Source of the DNA: Rehmannia glutinosa
Taxonomy: Eukaryota > Streptophyta > Magnoliopsida > Lamiales > Orobanchaceae
Direction of reading: 5' to 3'
DNA: 64,000 nucleotides
Assembly (NCBI GenBank): GCA_016081115.2
Contig: JABTTQ020002835.1
Location: forward strand, 248,001 to 312,000
Shown here: in pieces, positions 10,760 to 22,849 of the stretch
Numbering within the stretch: position 1 is the stretch's first letter
Layout: each line of letters starts with the position of its first letter
Program-made: the position numbers and the translations under genes
Notes under the pieces: model-generated
Seen by the model: only the letters and a program-made list of their open reading frames with translations
What the model was told of the DNA's origin: nothing
Database searches by the model: none

Positions 10760-13700
10760 ATGAGTTCTCGATCCAACACTTTCACCATGAATGATCCTTC
10801 AACCGTCTACTTCATCCATCATTCTGATAATCCTAGTCTTGTATTTGTTTCACAACCTCTAACAAGTGACAACTATGCTTCTCGGGCTCGTGCTATGACC
10901 ATTGCCTTATCAATGAAGAATAAATTGAGTTTCATAGATGGATCGTTCTTACGTCCTCCGGATACGGATGTTATGTTATTGAATTCATGGATTCACAATA
11001 ATAATATTGTTATCAGTTGGATTATTAACTATGTTTCCAAGGAGATTAGTGCAAGTATCCTATTCTTTGAGTCAGCTAGGGACATCTGGCTCGATCTACA
11101 AAAGCATTTTAAACAAAGCAATGGCCCATGCTTGTTTCAATTACATCGTGATCTCCCCAATCTCAAACATGATCAATTTTCTATTGGTTCGTACTTTACG
11201 AAGGTTAAAACAATTTGAGAAGAATTGGGGAATTATCGACCTTCTTGTAATTGTGGAAAATGTAGTTGTGGATGTGCACGTGCCATATCTGAATTTCATC
11301 AAATGGATTATGTTCTCACATTTCTTATGGGGTTGAATGAGTCATATTCTGAAGTTCGAAGTCAGATTCTTCTGATGGATCCTCTTCCACCAATGAATCG
11401 TGCGTTTTTGTTGGTGTCTCAAGAGGAACAACAAAGAAAGGTCGGCATTCCAATCGATAATTCAAGTGGATCTTTGAATTGCCTAGTTCAACACAATACC
11501 AAAACGCAATACTTCCAACTTTAATCCTCAACCTCCTGGCAATTCCTCTCACACTCTGAAACATGATCGACCTTTTTGCACTCATTGCAATTGGTCATAC
11601 AGTTGATAAATGTTACATACTACACGGTTATCCTCCTGGATACAAACCACGTCCAAGGCTCTCCTTTGCTACAGTTGGATCTGTCAACCTAGTCTCTACA
11701 CACATTACTTCTGAGGATTCTAATACATCACCTGGGAATACTGTGACCTCTCTAAATACGGCACAATATCAGTAATTAATTGCCATGTTTTCTAACCAAC
11801 TATCAGCTCTCTCTCTGTTGGAAATGACTCTATTCCACATATTACAGCACAAGCCACAAGTACATTTTTTTCAATAGTTGTTGATTCTACATTGTTTCAA
11901 TCGAGGTTTTGGATTGTGGACTCAGGGACTTCAAGACACATTTGCTGCAATCGTGATGTTTTTGTTCTTTGCATCATACTACTCATTTATTTGTTAATTT
12001 ACCAAATAGTGATTCAATTACGGAATGTTCTATTGGGTGGCCTTATTCTTCTCAGAGATGTTTTATATTTTTCTCAATTCAAATTCAATCTCTTATCTGT
12101 TAGTTCGATGGCTAAAACAAATCATTTAATTATCAGTTGCTTTCCTCAGTATTGCACTATTCAGGATCTCCACATGATGAAGATGATTGTCAAGGGTAAT
12201 GTTGTTGGTGGCTTATATGTGTTGGATACCGTTGGAGCTTTTTCTTAGAATTCGGAGCCCTCGGTCAATCAAGTATCTGGTTCAACTTTTCTCATTCTTA
12301 AATGTGGCATCATCGATTTGGACATTTATCATTGAACTGTTTGTTACCAATAAAGGATCAGTTGGCCATTTCTAGTCTAAACAATAATGATGTGTGTTCC
12401 ATTTGTCCTTTAGCTAAGCAAAAACAGCTGTTGTTTCATTCACATACTAAATTTGTTAATTCTCCATTTGATATAATTCCATTTGATACATGGGGTCCGT
12501 GATCCCCCACATCCCACTCAGGCCATCGATATTTACTTACATTAGTGGATGATTGTACCCGTTTCACTTGGGTATTTTTGCTTCGTACCAAATCTGAGGA
12601 TAGTCAGGGTATACCAAGATTTTTGGTTGTGATTGAAACTCAGTTTACTACAAAGATCAAGGTTTTTCGCTCAGATAATGTTCCTGAGCTTCAATTTATA
12701 GAATGTTTTGGGAAACATGGGGTTATACATCAATTCTCTTGTGTTGAAATTCCACAACAAAATTCGGTGGTAGAAAGTAAACATCAACATTTGCTAAATG
12801 TTGCTCGAGCTTTGTATTTTCAGTCACATTTTTCGATTAAGTATTGGTCTGAATATGTACTCACAACAACATTTCTCATTAACCGAACCATATCCCGAGT
12901 TCTTTATAACTGCACTCCCTTTACCAAATTATACAATAAGGAGTTCGATTATACTTCACTTCGTGTGTTTGGTTGCTTAGTATATACCTTTGCATTCGCC
13001 TCAGCATTAGCCTCTCACCGTACAAAGTTTCAGCCTCATGCTCGTAGTGCATCTTCATTGGCTATTCACCTCACATTAAGGGGTACAAGTTACTATACTT
13101 GAAAACATTGCAAGTGTTTATCTCCAGGGATGTTCAATTTTATGAAGAGCAGTTCCCTTTATCTAATTCCTACATCCCTTTCACCCCTGATAACTTTTTC
13201 GATTTGGTTCTATCAAGTCCATGTGTCTCTCCTACACATGATATTGAGTCTGTGCCATCCACCACACCTGCTAGTTCTTCCAGCTCCAGCATTCCAACAT
13301 CTGATGTAATGCCCATAGCTTGGAAGTCCACAAGACAGTCCAAACCTCCTACTTATTTACAAGATTATCATTGCAATCTACTTGCCAGACTCGCTCCTCC
13401 GTGTTCTGGGTTTCTTTTCCCCTTTAAAATGTTTTGAACTATAAATGTTTATCAACAACACACAGGAGTTTTGTCCTCTTTGTATCCTCTACGTATGAAC
13501 CTCAATTCTATCATCAGCCCATCAGGTATATCCATTGGCGTGCTGCTATGAAAGAGGAACTTGATGCCATGGTTGCCAACCACACTTGGTTGCTTGTGCT
13601 TTACCAGCTGACAAACACACAATTGGATGTCGTCGGTTTTATAAAATCAAATATGTAGTGGATGGCTCAATAGCACGTTATAAAGCAAGACTTGTTGCGA

Positions 13701-15040
13701 AGGGTTACAATAAAAAGAGGGCGTTGATTATCTCGACACTTTCTCTGTAGCTAAAATTGTTACAGTCAAAGTACTTCTTGCATTGACTGCTACTCAAAAT
13801 TGGAAACTCGTGCAGCTTAACGTCAACAACGTCTTTCTCAATGGCGACTTATTCGGGGAAGTTTATATGGATGTTCCCCTTGTGTTCTTGGGACAGGGGG
13901 AGCAACCTCTCCATGACAATATTGCATGCCGCTTGCGTAAGTCCATTTATGGCCTTAAGCAAGCCTCTCGCCAGTGGAATTCAAAATTTACTTCTATTTT
14001 ACTTGAGTTTAGATTTTCACAATCCAAGTCGGATTATTCCCTATTTACTAAAGGCTCTAATGATACTTTTGTTGCTGTACATTTATATGTAGATGATATT
14101 ATTCTCACAGGTCCTACTTCCACTGTCTTATCTAAAGTCAAGGAATTTCTTATTGCTCAATTTCTCATGAAGGATCTGGGGATGCTCAAATATTTCTTGG
14201 GTCTAGAAATTGCGCGATCTTCTCAAGGTATACTGATGACACAAAGACACTACACATTACAGCTTTTGGCTGACACCGGGCTACTAGGGGCCAAACCAGT
14301 TAGCACTCCAATGGATCCGCTTCTCAATCTCAGTTCCTCTGAAGTGACCCCTTACCAGATGCTTCTCAATATCGCAGACTCGTCGGTCGTGTCCTTTATC
14401 TTACACATACACGTCCGGTACATCACCTACGTCGTTCATAGGTTGAGTCAATTCGTTGTCAAGCCCCTTGTTCACATCTTAGTGCTATTTTTCATCTTCT
14501 CAGCTGCTTGAAAGAATCTCATGGCCAAGGCATTTTGTTCTCTGCTACATCCAAATTGCAGTTGCAGGCATTCTCAGATTCAGATTGGGCCTCATGCCCG
14601 GACACTCGTCTATCAACAACAGGATTTTGTGTATTTTTAAGGGATACTTTAATCTCTTGGGAGTCCAAAAAGTAAACTACGGTCTCCCGTTTTTCGGCCA
14701 AAGCCGAATATTGCGCTTTAGCCGTCACCACTTGTGAACTTCTATGGCTTAAACAACTTTTATGTGATTTTCAGTTGCCTTGTTCCGGACCTGTTATTCT
14801 TTTCTGTGATAATTAGCTCGTCGTGCACATTGCCAATAACCCATCTTTTCACGAGCGAACCAAACACATCAAATTGGATTGTCATTTTGTTCGCGATGTG
14901 GCTGTTGATGGTACTATCAAATTGCTTCCAATTCGTTCTCAGCTCCAACTTGCCAAATCTCTTTACCAAGCCGCTACCCTCTTCAGTTTTCAATCATTTA
15001 CTATCCAAGATGGCTGTCAAGAACATTTACAGTTCATCTT
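10760..15040 (+). pseudogene. Decayed gag-pol of the second copia element
   Basis: The N-terminal block (10760-11218) is a copia gag of the type starting with a Y-F-I-H-H-S-D-N-P region. A second gag block lies at 11225-11524. The protease active site D-S-G is intact at 11919-11927. Integrase text runs about 12300-13090, with the first aspartate in DDCTRF (12548) and a conserved glutamate near 12775, though the preceding PQQN-G has G changed to S. Reverse transcriptase lies at about 13783-14400 with an intact YVDD at 14085-14096. RNase H (SDSDWASC...) follows near 14570-14640, then more fragments to 15040. Stops and frameshifts separate these blocks, so the element cannot encode its own proteins. 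Confidence 0.9.
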
Positions 15041-15049
15041 GAGGGGGAG
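15041..15049 (+). other. Polypurine tract of the second copia element
   Basis: gagggggag directly precedes the 3' LTR. Confidence 0.8.
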
Positions 15050-15256
15050 TGTTAGAGTATATTTAGTTATATTCTGTTAATTTCACTGTTAGTTGTATCA
15101 GTTACAAGATATTAGTTTAGTTGTTAAAAGTTTGTTATTCAATTAGTTAGACTTACAGCTAGAGTGAATTACAAGTTTATGTATAAATTCTACAGATATG
15201 TTCGATATCAATAATCAAGTAATGAAGAATTTTATTTTCAGTTTTCACTTCTAATA
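15050..15256 (+). repeat. 3' LTR of second copia element (207 bp)
   Basis: It begins tgttagagtatatttag and ends ttctaata, and aligns with the 5' LTR apart from a 55-base segment present only here. Confidence 0.88.
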
Positions 15257-15599
15257 CGGGACTACAATACGAGGGAATCAAATCTTTGGGCAATGTGATT
15301 CTTGGGCGGGGCAAGAAAATTTTAATACAAGCTAGTGTACAAATGATGAAAAACTTGGAATTTATTACAAATTAAATCTTAGATTTACGAAAATGTTATA
15401 CTATATGAACATTTTAATTTACTGTTCCAATTTGAAGTAATTATTTTCAATATAATATTTTTTTAAAAAAAGGTAAATACACAGTAGGAATAATTTCTTA
15501 CTAACCAAGTCGAGCTCGAACCAGCCTTTATATATATTGTGTTGAACGAAAAATGTGGTCAATATTGGTTCATCATCATAATGAATTTAACTCAAATAT

Positions 15600-15930
15600 G
15601 ATCTCGCTTCTGTCACATATTAACGGGTAATAGTTCATCCAATCTTCTGAATAAAATCTCACATGGGACAAACTTATTAATATAAAAAAAGTCTTCTATG
15701 AGGACAAATAAAAGCCAAATAAAGCCAATATTTGGGGCAAAGTTATTTAGATTAGAAGTAAGGAAAATTATTTCCCTCATCCTTCATAGATGGACCAGGG
15801 AAGAGGTAAAGAATGTGGAGGAGAGCGAGTGGAAGAGGTAAAGAATGTGGAAGAGAGCGAGTTTGGAGAGAGAGAAAGAGAGAGAGAGAGAGGAGAGAGA
15901 GAGAGGGTGACATATATTATTTACTAACCT
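15600..15930 (-). repeat. Worn LINE-like repeat with tandem and (GA)n parts
   Basis: The text around 15625-15720 ('ggtaatagttcatcc...aaaatctcacatgggac') belongs to the family seen at 27250, 55119, 60430 and 60950. A 32-bp unit (gaagaggtaaagaatgtggag...) is repeated twice at 15800-15863, followed by a (GA)n run at 15866-15906. Confidence 0.5.
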
Positions 15931-16012
15931 TTAAACTTTATTAATTATTATTTTTTATATATGGAATGAACATTCATATTTTAATACGCATTTTCTTAAT
16001 CCCTTGTGATCA

Positions 16013-16215
16013 GTGTTCTAAAAAACGCTAGACGCTAGTCGGGCGGCAGGCTGGGGCCTAGCGCCTAGGCGGAGTCTGGGCGGGGTTAGGCGGGACTTGG
16101 ACGGGGTTAGTCGGAACCTAATCAGAAAAATAACATAGGCGGACAAGGGGAGCTTAGCACCTAGACGGTGACTAATCGGAATTAGACGGAGATTTTTAAA
16201 TGAGGCCAAGGGAGT
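16013..16215. repeat. Dispersed 'cagtgttctaaaa / gcgcctaggcg' repeat
   Basis: It starts cagtgttctaaaaaacgc and is full of gcgcctaggcgg-type words. Relatives occur at 38575, 52517 and 53575. The shared end 'cagt(a/g)ttctaaaa' suggests a non-autonomous DNA element. Confidence 0.55.
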
Positions 16216-16376
16216 CTTGCAAGTTCATAGTTCTAATTCTTTTGCATGAAAATTATTATTATATTGCTCAAACTTGTTGGATTCAGATTTACGTGACAGG
16301 ATTTTAAGCATTCTCAATTCGGCCAATAACGAATATGATGAAATTGCAGTGTATATATCTGATTGTTGGCCCTAAG

Positions 16377-16480
16377 CAGTGACGAGGCCACTTAGGGGCC
16401 AAGAGGGCACTGGCTCCCTTGAAATTTTAAAAAAAATAATAGGGGTATTTTGGTACTTTCAAATTTTAACCCTAAAATAA
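16377..16480. repeat. hAT-like element end ('cagtgacgaggcca')
   Basis: This matches the plant hAT terminus CAGTGGCGGAGCCA followed by the usual 'gggggccaagagggcactggctccc' type text. I find no matching right end, so it is a truncated copy of the family at 18842. Confidence 0.5.
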
Positions 16481-16680
16481 ATAGAAAAATAGAAAAAATT
16501 CTTCAATTCCTTCCTTCTTATTTCCCCTTCCTATTTGTTAATCTTGAAAAATTAAGTCTTGGTAATTTTTTTGTTTCTCAAAATTTTGAACATTTTCTTT
16601 TACTCCACCATAAACTTGAACTCGAATTTTTGCATTATTCTCTTGCGTCTCTATTTGTCTTTTTGGGGATGATTTATGGT

Positions 16681-17880
16681 TAATTATCAAATTTTCATTA
16701 AAGAATTCAATATTGGAGATGAGTTATTGAATGATCGTTTTGTAACACATATTGAAGAAGATATTTTTTGAAATATCAACAATGAAGCTATTATGCAACT
16801 ATTTCAAAATATGAAGAACATAATAGATGTTATGATATATCGATGTAATTGTGTTTTTTATTTTTTAATATTAAGATGTATGAATTAATACAATGACTTT
16901 ATCAAAATTGATATTTGTTACAGTTTTATTGTTTTTTTAATAAGTTGGGAGTACTGGTTGGAGAATTTCAAATAAACTGAAAGATACAGGGTTCGAACCC
17001 TGGTTAACACCCTTATTGGGAGTACTGTTATAGTTTTATTGTTAGAGTTGATATATTTTTTTATTTTTATTTAATGTTAGTTAGGTCCAATTATTCTAAA
17101 AAGTGCTAAGCAGACTACTCCCCAAATTTAGAATCACATAGTGTTATTTTATAATAATAACTTAGCTAAATGTTTAAATTGTCCAAATTCAAAATTCTAA
17201 TATATATTTTCAAGTCTTCTCATATTTGTTACGAAACATAATGTGGAAAAAAATAATTGGTCGATCCCAAAATTACTCTGCCTCTCTGAAACCTTTTTCC
17301 GTCCGAATTCCATCGTAGACCTAAACAAAAGGGGGGCGGAGGGTTACTCCGGCATGCCCTCTCTGAAGCTCAAGTCATGAGTGTGCTCAACAAGAAAAGA
17401 TGCAAAAGACAATATGAGAGTAAAAAGAGTGGTTCAGGTTACAATGCAACTGTAAGACTGTACTTATAAGTATGCCCTAATTAGGGTTTCCGCGAATCCC
17501 ATATTCTATTACGATCTCCGTAACATATTCTAATTAAGATAACCTCAACTCATACAAGAGGTCGTCCTAATGGACAACTCGAACCTCAAGATAATTTGGC
17601 TTTCTCAATGTACTTTCTAAGACCACGCTCTCACCATGTATCAAATATTCGGAGCTCGGCTTAGGACCTCTGTCATTTCTACTTGGTTTGATTATTTATA
17701 CCACAAGACTACAATTCAAATTCTTTTGAACAGGTCGACCCAACCAACAAATGCATCCATTTTTCATATCACATTTACTCAGTTCAGCTCATGCGATCGG
17801 ATTATTTTAGTCCTCATCAATAATGCTTTTTATAATCACCAAAACAAGTAATTACATGACCAACATTAACCACGTACACA
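16681..17880. other. No gene seen; possible SINE trace
   Basis: AT-rich sequence. At 16988-17003 there is agggttcgaaccctgg, which matches a tRNA-type B box, but no A box stands at a suitable distance. It is not a tRNA gene; it may be a SINE scrap. Confidence 0.4.
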
Positions 17881-17883
17881 AGC

Positions 17884-18224
17884 CACTACAAGAAAAAACC
17901 AGTTTACCTACAGAAAAATTTGTAAGTAAATGTTAAAAAAATTGTAAAGTGTAGGTAAAATCATTATAGGTAAAACCATTGTAGGTAAAATATTTACCTA
18001 CATAATCTAAAACTGTTGGTAAATACCTACAGAAAATCTATCGGTAATTGAAAAACTGTCGGTAATCTGTCGGTAATTGAAAAGCTGTCGGTAATTTGTT
18101 GGTATAATTTGTGGGGAAATAATATTTTTTATTTTGTAGGTATTCTGTAGGTAATTGTAAAATTTATTGACAAAATTATTTCTGTCGGTAAATTCTGTCG
18201 GTAAACTGGAATTTTCTTGTAGTG
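17884..18224. mobile_element. CACTA miniature element (341 bp)
   Basis: The left end reads cactacaagaaaaaaccagt and the right end is its inverse (actggaattttcttgtagtg), giving inverted repeats of about 25 bp with the CACTA signature. The interior repeats ctgtcggtaa and taggtaaa-type words in both orientations, which fits transposase-binding subterminal repeats. The flanking 3 bases are agc and cgc, so the expected 3-bp duplication is matched at two of three. It has no coding capacity. Confidence 0.88.
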
Positions 18225-18505
18225 CGCGCGTGACACAACAAAAGATCTAAAACAAGCAAGAGCGAAATCTTTTTATTTATTCAAGTGTCATACATAACAT
18301 AACATTCATGGCCTTCCACATTTATTTATAGATACAAGAAAGCCATATATGGTCACCATCACTTCATGTAAGAAAATTAAAGCCAACACAACATGTAGCC
18401 AGCTATAGGATCGATCGATACATGTTATTCATCAAACAACTTGAGATATCAACTCCTCTTCACGGCAGCGCATAGTGTTTTGGTTACAGACGGCCGAATA
18501 TATAG

Positions 18506-19286
18506 CACTATATATAGCCCTGATCCAAGTACCTATTCCACAACATGACCCCTCCATAGTTTGGGGAAGACCTAATCACCGGCAAAATCTGATTGACGAC
18601 CACATCAGCTGGAATGTATCCATTCACTATCGAAGACGCCGGCAAGCCCAAGAAAAGCTGACTACTTGCCGGGAACGGTTCCACGACGCTAAAACACCAT
18701 AGAGACGCCGCTCCTGTAATCACAACCTGGATTGTTGTAAAACTGCACCCAAACATAGTCAAAAAGACCAGTTCTGATAGCTGTATCCAGATTACGATCC
18801 GAAAGAGGACACTGCGGGGCTGCAGATAAGTAGACTTTTCTCTGTGGCGGACGTAGGACTCGAGAGTTGGGCGGGCGAAACCTATTTTAAAGACCTATAG
18901 AACTAATTTTTCTTCAAAATTTTTTTTGGGGGGAAAGTGCAATTTTTCACTAGTATAGATATAATTTTCAAATAAATAACAAATAAAAAATTAATTTTTA
19001 AAAAATTTGGGGGGCAGTGGCCCCCACTTGCCCCCCCTTAGTTCCGCCACTGTCTACATATCCCCGACGGGGGATCGCAATGACCAGCCAAGTTTAGAAT
19101 AGGGGTTTGACCACCACCGAAGGTGATCAAGAATGCAAGGTTTACGTAGTTATAGCTATCGGAGAGACATGCTTCGCGGAGGGTCTCTTCCCTGTCGTCT
19201 TGGCCCCAGTAAACTGATATTCCACAGGGTTTTTGTGATTGTGAAGAGGTGAATAGTGAAAAAGAAATCAGGATGGAAAGTATCAT
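18506..19286 (-). pseudogene. Class III (GH18, hevamine-like) chitinase pseudogene, copy 2
   Basis: On the minus strand an ATG at 19284-19286 opens a signal peptide (MILSILISFSLF...), then mature N-terminal chitinase text including CGISVYWGQ, YNYVNLAF and GHCDPPSG down to 19055. After a transposon at 18842-19052 the gene resumes with KVYLSAAPQCPLSDR and FDYVWVQFYNNP (about 18838-18722), then after two frame breaks FLGLPASS and YGGVMLW to a stop at 18506. About 110 residues between GHC..PSG and KVYL, including the catalytic DxDxE, are missing. The gene is dead. It is a diverged duplicate of the copy at 8.2-9.6 kb. Confidence 0.88.
18842..19052. mobile_element. hAT-like miniature ('cagtggcgga' ends) inside chitinase copy 2
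   Basis: The left end ctgtggcgga and right end tccgccactg are inverted copies of the common plant hAT terminus CAGTGGCGGA. The interior has the family's ggggggcagtggccccc text. Flanking bases give no clear 8-bp duplication, and the missing chitinase segment next to it suggests an associated deletion. Confidence 0.75.
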
Positions 19287-19306
19287 GAGAAGAGATGTTT
19301 GAGAAT

Positions 19307-19953
19307 TAGGGATGGCAATGGGGCGGGTCAAAACCCGCCCCCGCATTAAACCCGCCCCGATGGAGCTTTTAGAGACTGACAAATGGGTCCCGGCGGGTCT
19401 CGGGTCCAAGGTTACAAAATCCGCCGGGATTAGGTCCGGGCGGGTCCCGGTCCTATAGGATCCGCCCGGACCCGCCCGCATGTTAATTTTTATTAAATTT
19501 TTAAATATATATTAAAATATTTTTGCATTATTTACTTTAAAATTTGAGTATTATATGTTTAAAAATATTAGTTGAGTACTAATATAATATTATTTACTTT
19601 TAAAGTTTAATTTACTAATATAATATCTTGTAATATTCTACTTTGAATATTTATTTTAAGTATTAGTTGAGTACTATGTAGTATAATAGTATTTGTTTTT
19701 TAAAATAAATCTTAATAGTAGCCAATTCTAAAAAAATAGTTATAATAAGTTGCATAATTATATTTATTTATTTTTTAACCTATTGGCATTTGATTACTTT
19801 TGAAAAATTGGCCATAAATAGAAAAATATAAATTATTATAAATTAAAAAATATATTTGGCGGGTCTAGCGGGTCTAACCACAATGTAAGTTGGTTTTGAG
19901 GCGGGCGGGGCGGGTCCGGGTTTGGCAAATTTATAATATGTATGCCATCCCTA
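19307..19953. mobile_element. hAT-type element (647 bp) just upstream of chitinase copy 2
   Basis: Perfect 11-bp terminal inverted repeats (tagggatggca / tgccatcccta) are flanked by an exact 8-bp duplication, ttgagaat, at 19299-19306 and 19954-19961. Both termini are rich in gggcggg words; the centre is AT-rich without a transposase. It lies about 20 bases upstream of the chitinase ATG, so it would split the 5' leader from the promoter. Confidence 0.9.
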
Positions 19954-20334
19954 TTGAGAATATGCAGCCATTTTTTAAGAAATATAATTTTGTGAGTTAA
20001 TTTATTTGATATATGTGCCCCATTTTATAGGCGTCCGAGGTGAAAAGGGGCCAATACTTTAAAATAAAATTACCTAACATGAATTTTAATTATTATATGA
20101 GACTTATATATTGGACAAATTATTGAATTTATTTTCTAATAATTTAATATATTTATTTGTAATTTTAATTTTTTCTCCATTTTTTAGTTTTTACAAATAT
20201 TTAAAAGATTGTCATTCAACATAAAAAAATAAATACAAAAAAAAAAAGACAAACCAAAAAAAAGTTGAACTTGTTTCAAGTTGTTGAACTTTTTTTATGA
20301 ACTTGAACTCTCCACAATGGTGTAAAAAGAACTA

Positions 20335-21044
20335 TCTCATTGTGGAGGCCCTAAATATATATAATAATATATTGTATAAAATTTTGTAAGTGTGAATGTG
20401 AGTTGGGCCATAAAAAAAAAAATAGTTGGGCTACTAACCAAAAGTGTTTGGATTGAGCCTATTACAACACCTTATTGTTTTTACCTACTTTCACATAAAA
20501 ATTAGAAGTTACAAACTCAATTTTCAATTTTCAAAATTATCGAAAGTCTTTCTGTTAGTCTGCTAAAAACCAAAAAACAAAAACTCTCATTAAATTTTCA
20601 ACAATTAATCTCACTCCACACAGATAATCACTAATCAGATTTGAGGGTTATTAAATGAATATTATTTTATGGTTTCTTGATCATATGGTAATACTGCATT
20701 AGTTAAACCATTTGAAAAAATTACTTTTAATTTTCTTGTGTATTGTTTCATGATCTAGAATCTTTTATTTGTTTATAATTGTTAATTTTGTTTTTATTGC
20801 ATGTCTTTGATCTTAATTTTTTTTCCTTGCAGATTTGAAAAGCTTATAAAAATGCTAGAAGATCTAGATTGTTTCTATGATTATTTGATACTTATTTTTT
20901 CTTGTATATCTGCAAGCGTTGTATTCTTTTAATACTTTGGATGATGACAATTGAAAAATTATTTGGTAGAATTCTTATTTTTATACTTATATAGAGGCCC
21001 CATTTTTTACTTTTTGCCATGGGCCCCCGAATGGCTAGGGCCGG
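20335..21044. repeat. hAT-like 'agggccggccct' element, left end unclear
   Basis: The right end ctagggccggccct at 21031-21044 and the gaggccccatttttt text before it match the family at 21162. The left end near 20335 (attgtggaggccct) is worn and no target duplication is readable. Confidence 0.5.
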
Positions 21045-21161
21045 CCCTATTGCCAAGAATCTAATCAGATTAAAATTAGTTAATTACAGCAGGTGCATGT
21101 GAAACCTTCATTAGTATAATATTTAGTTTTTGATCTACAATAGTTTAGTCATTGAATCACT

Positions 21162-21830
21162 CAGGCCCGTATCTGAGACAAGGCACAGCATGTTGTTGCC
21201 TATGGCCCCAAAATATTTGGGGCCCATTTTTTTGTTTTTCACTTTAGCGTAACAAAAAATAAATAAAGGGCCCAACATAAAAAAATCAAGCCCTTAGGCC
21301 TCACGTCAACTTCCAACAACTCAACTTCTTTTTTTAATATTCCCACAACTTCCAAGTTTTTAATGGGACCAACATATAATTTTATTTATCTTTTAATTCA
21401 TTTTATAAAAGAAAAATGGTAGGTTCAATTCCATGAATGAATAAATATCTGATAATACCAAATCTCAAACTCCTCAAATGATTCAAAACCTGTTTTTAAA
21501 ATATATGATAAATGAATCGAAATTAATTAAGTTATATAAATTGCATGTTTTTTCTTGAAACTTGATTTGTGAATAATATGATATACTTTGGCTATTTTTG
21601 GTTTGTTTTGATATTGTTGCATTAACGGCATATTAATATTAGTTTGTTAGTTGATACATTATTGTTGTCATGCAGGCATATTATTATTTTTAATTAGTTG
21701 TGTCATCCTATTAAAGTTATTATTCAACCCTTGATTTAGAATAATTGTTTAAGATAAAAATATTTAGTTACTATGAGGGCCCAAATTTGAAATTTTGCCT
21801 AGGGCCCCGCGAAGCACAGGTCCGGCCCTG
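21162..21830. mobile_element. hAT-type element (669 bp) with 8-bp target duplication
   Basis: The ends caggcccg and tccggccctg are inverted partners, and both are followed inward by a gggcccc block. The flanks gaatcact (21154-21161) and gactcact (21831-21838) match at 7 of 8, as expected for an aged hAT duplication. No transposase is seen. Confidence 0.8.
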
Positions 21831-21839
21831 GACTCACTG

Positions 21840-22849
21840 CTTAATCGTTTAATTAGGCTTAATTTCTGTTATTAGTGTCAAATTCCATACACTTTCACGG
21901 TAACTTCACGGTATTCAGTGAATCAACGAATAATTAAAAGAAAAAAGAAATGTTGATGCTCGATTTCGCTCAACAAGAAATTAAATATCTAAATACTGGC
22001 TAGAAAATAAGAAACTTAGAATAAAGTGCTTTTTTATTAAATGGATTTGGCAGAGTTTTAAATATAATGCTTTTATATAAGGATTTTTTGTTGTCTTTTT
22101 CCTCATAAATGTGATCTATTTATACTATTATAATGAATAGGCTAGCAGTTATTATAGCTATAATTTGAGTGCAACACTTGACCTTCCCTTGTTGTGCATG
22201 AGTTGCATGATTGCCATGTGTCGAATAATATTTGCTGAGTTGTCTCGATATTATCTTGCCAGTCTGTCACTGGGATTCCAGCTCAACCATCGTTGACTTT
22301 TTGGGATAGAGCTCCCTTAGTCTTGAAAGTGCCTTCCTGGCTGAGGTCGACCAAATATTCTTCTTGGTATTGACAACCTGGTCAGTCCACGTCAGCAGAT
22401 CTTGGATTGCCACAGAGCATGTATGTCCAACTTTGCTCGGATATCATCAATGGCCTCCAAGTTCGAGACCGAGGAGGAGACACGCAGAGGCGAGGTAGAA
22501 CTTGAGAGAGAGAATTCGTGCGGAGTTGGAAGGGCTGACAGTTGTCATTGTCATTATTGTTAAAACATCGGCATTTAATGGCAGTAATTATGGTTTGGCA
22601 CGTATCGGTTGGTAGTTGGGCCACAGGGGCGCGGGAACCCAGGTGATGCGCCCCTTGGTTGACGTGATGCATCTCTTGGAAGTCTTCGCCTATAAATTAT
22701 AGGCGCCTCGAGCATTCTTTTTTCACTTTTACCACAAGCATTCAGCTTTTTACAGAGAGAAAAACACCGAGCAGGCGTTCTAGTCGGTATCGAGCAAAAC
22801 AACTTTCTCATTTTTCATTAGGTAACTTTCATTTTTCCCTTTTTTAATT
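21840..22849. other. Probable LTR/leader of the gypsy-type gag-like gene
   Basis: No coding region. A TATA-like 'cctataaattatagg' at about 22690 followed by a leader with 'cagagagaaaaacacc' precedes the ATG at 22850. I could not define LTR ends, so this is only a plausible promoter region. Confidence 0.35.

Larger units (their letters stand above)
10463..15256 (+). mobile_element. Second Ty1/copia retrotransposon, full span, decayed
   Basis: Both LTRs are present (10463-10614 and 15050-15256), with a tRNA-Met-like primer site after the first and a polypurine tract before the second. The interior holds gag, protease, integrase, reverse transcriptase and RNase H in copia order. The short LTRs fit the Ale/Retrofit type of copia element (inference). 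The outer 5 bases do not match as a target duplication (ggggc against cggga), so recombination or later change is likely. The two LTRs differ at a dozen or more bases plus a 55-base length difference, so the insertion is not recent. Confidence 0.93.

Noticed and set aside
10463..15256. Target duplication for the second copia element
   Set aside because: The five bases outside the two LTRs (ggggc and cggga) do not match, so I do not claim one.
15866..15906. (GA)n run considered as a promoter GAGA element
   Set aside because: No gene follows; it lies within a decayed repeat and is better seen as a microsatellite.
16985..17005. Possible tRNA gene around agggttcgaaccctgg
   Set aside because: Only a T-arm/B-box-like hairpin is present; no acceptor stem, anticodon arm or A box at the right spacing.
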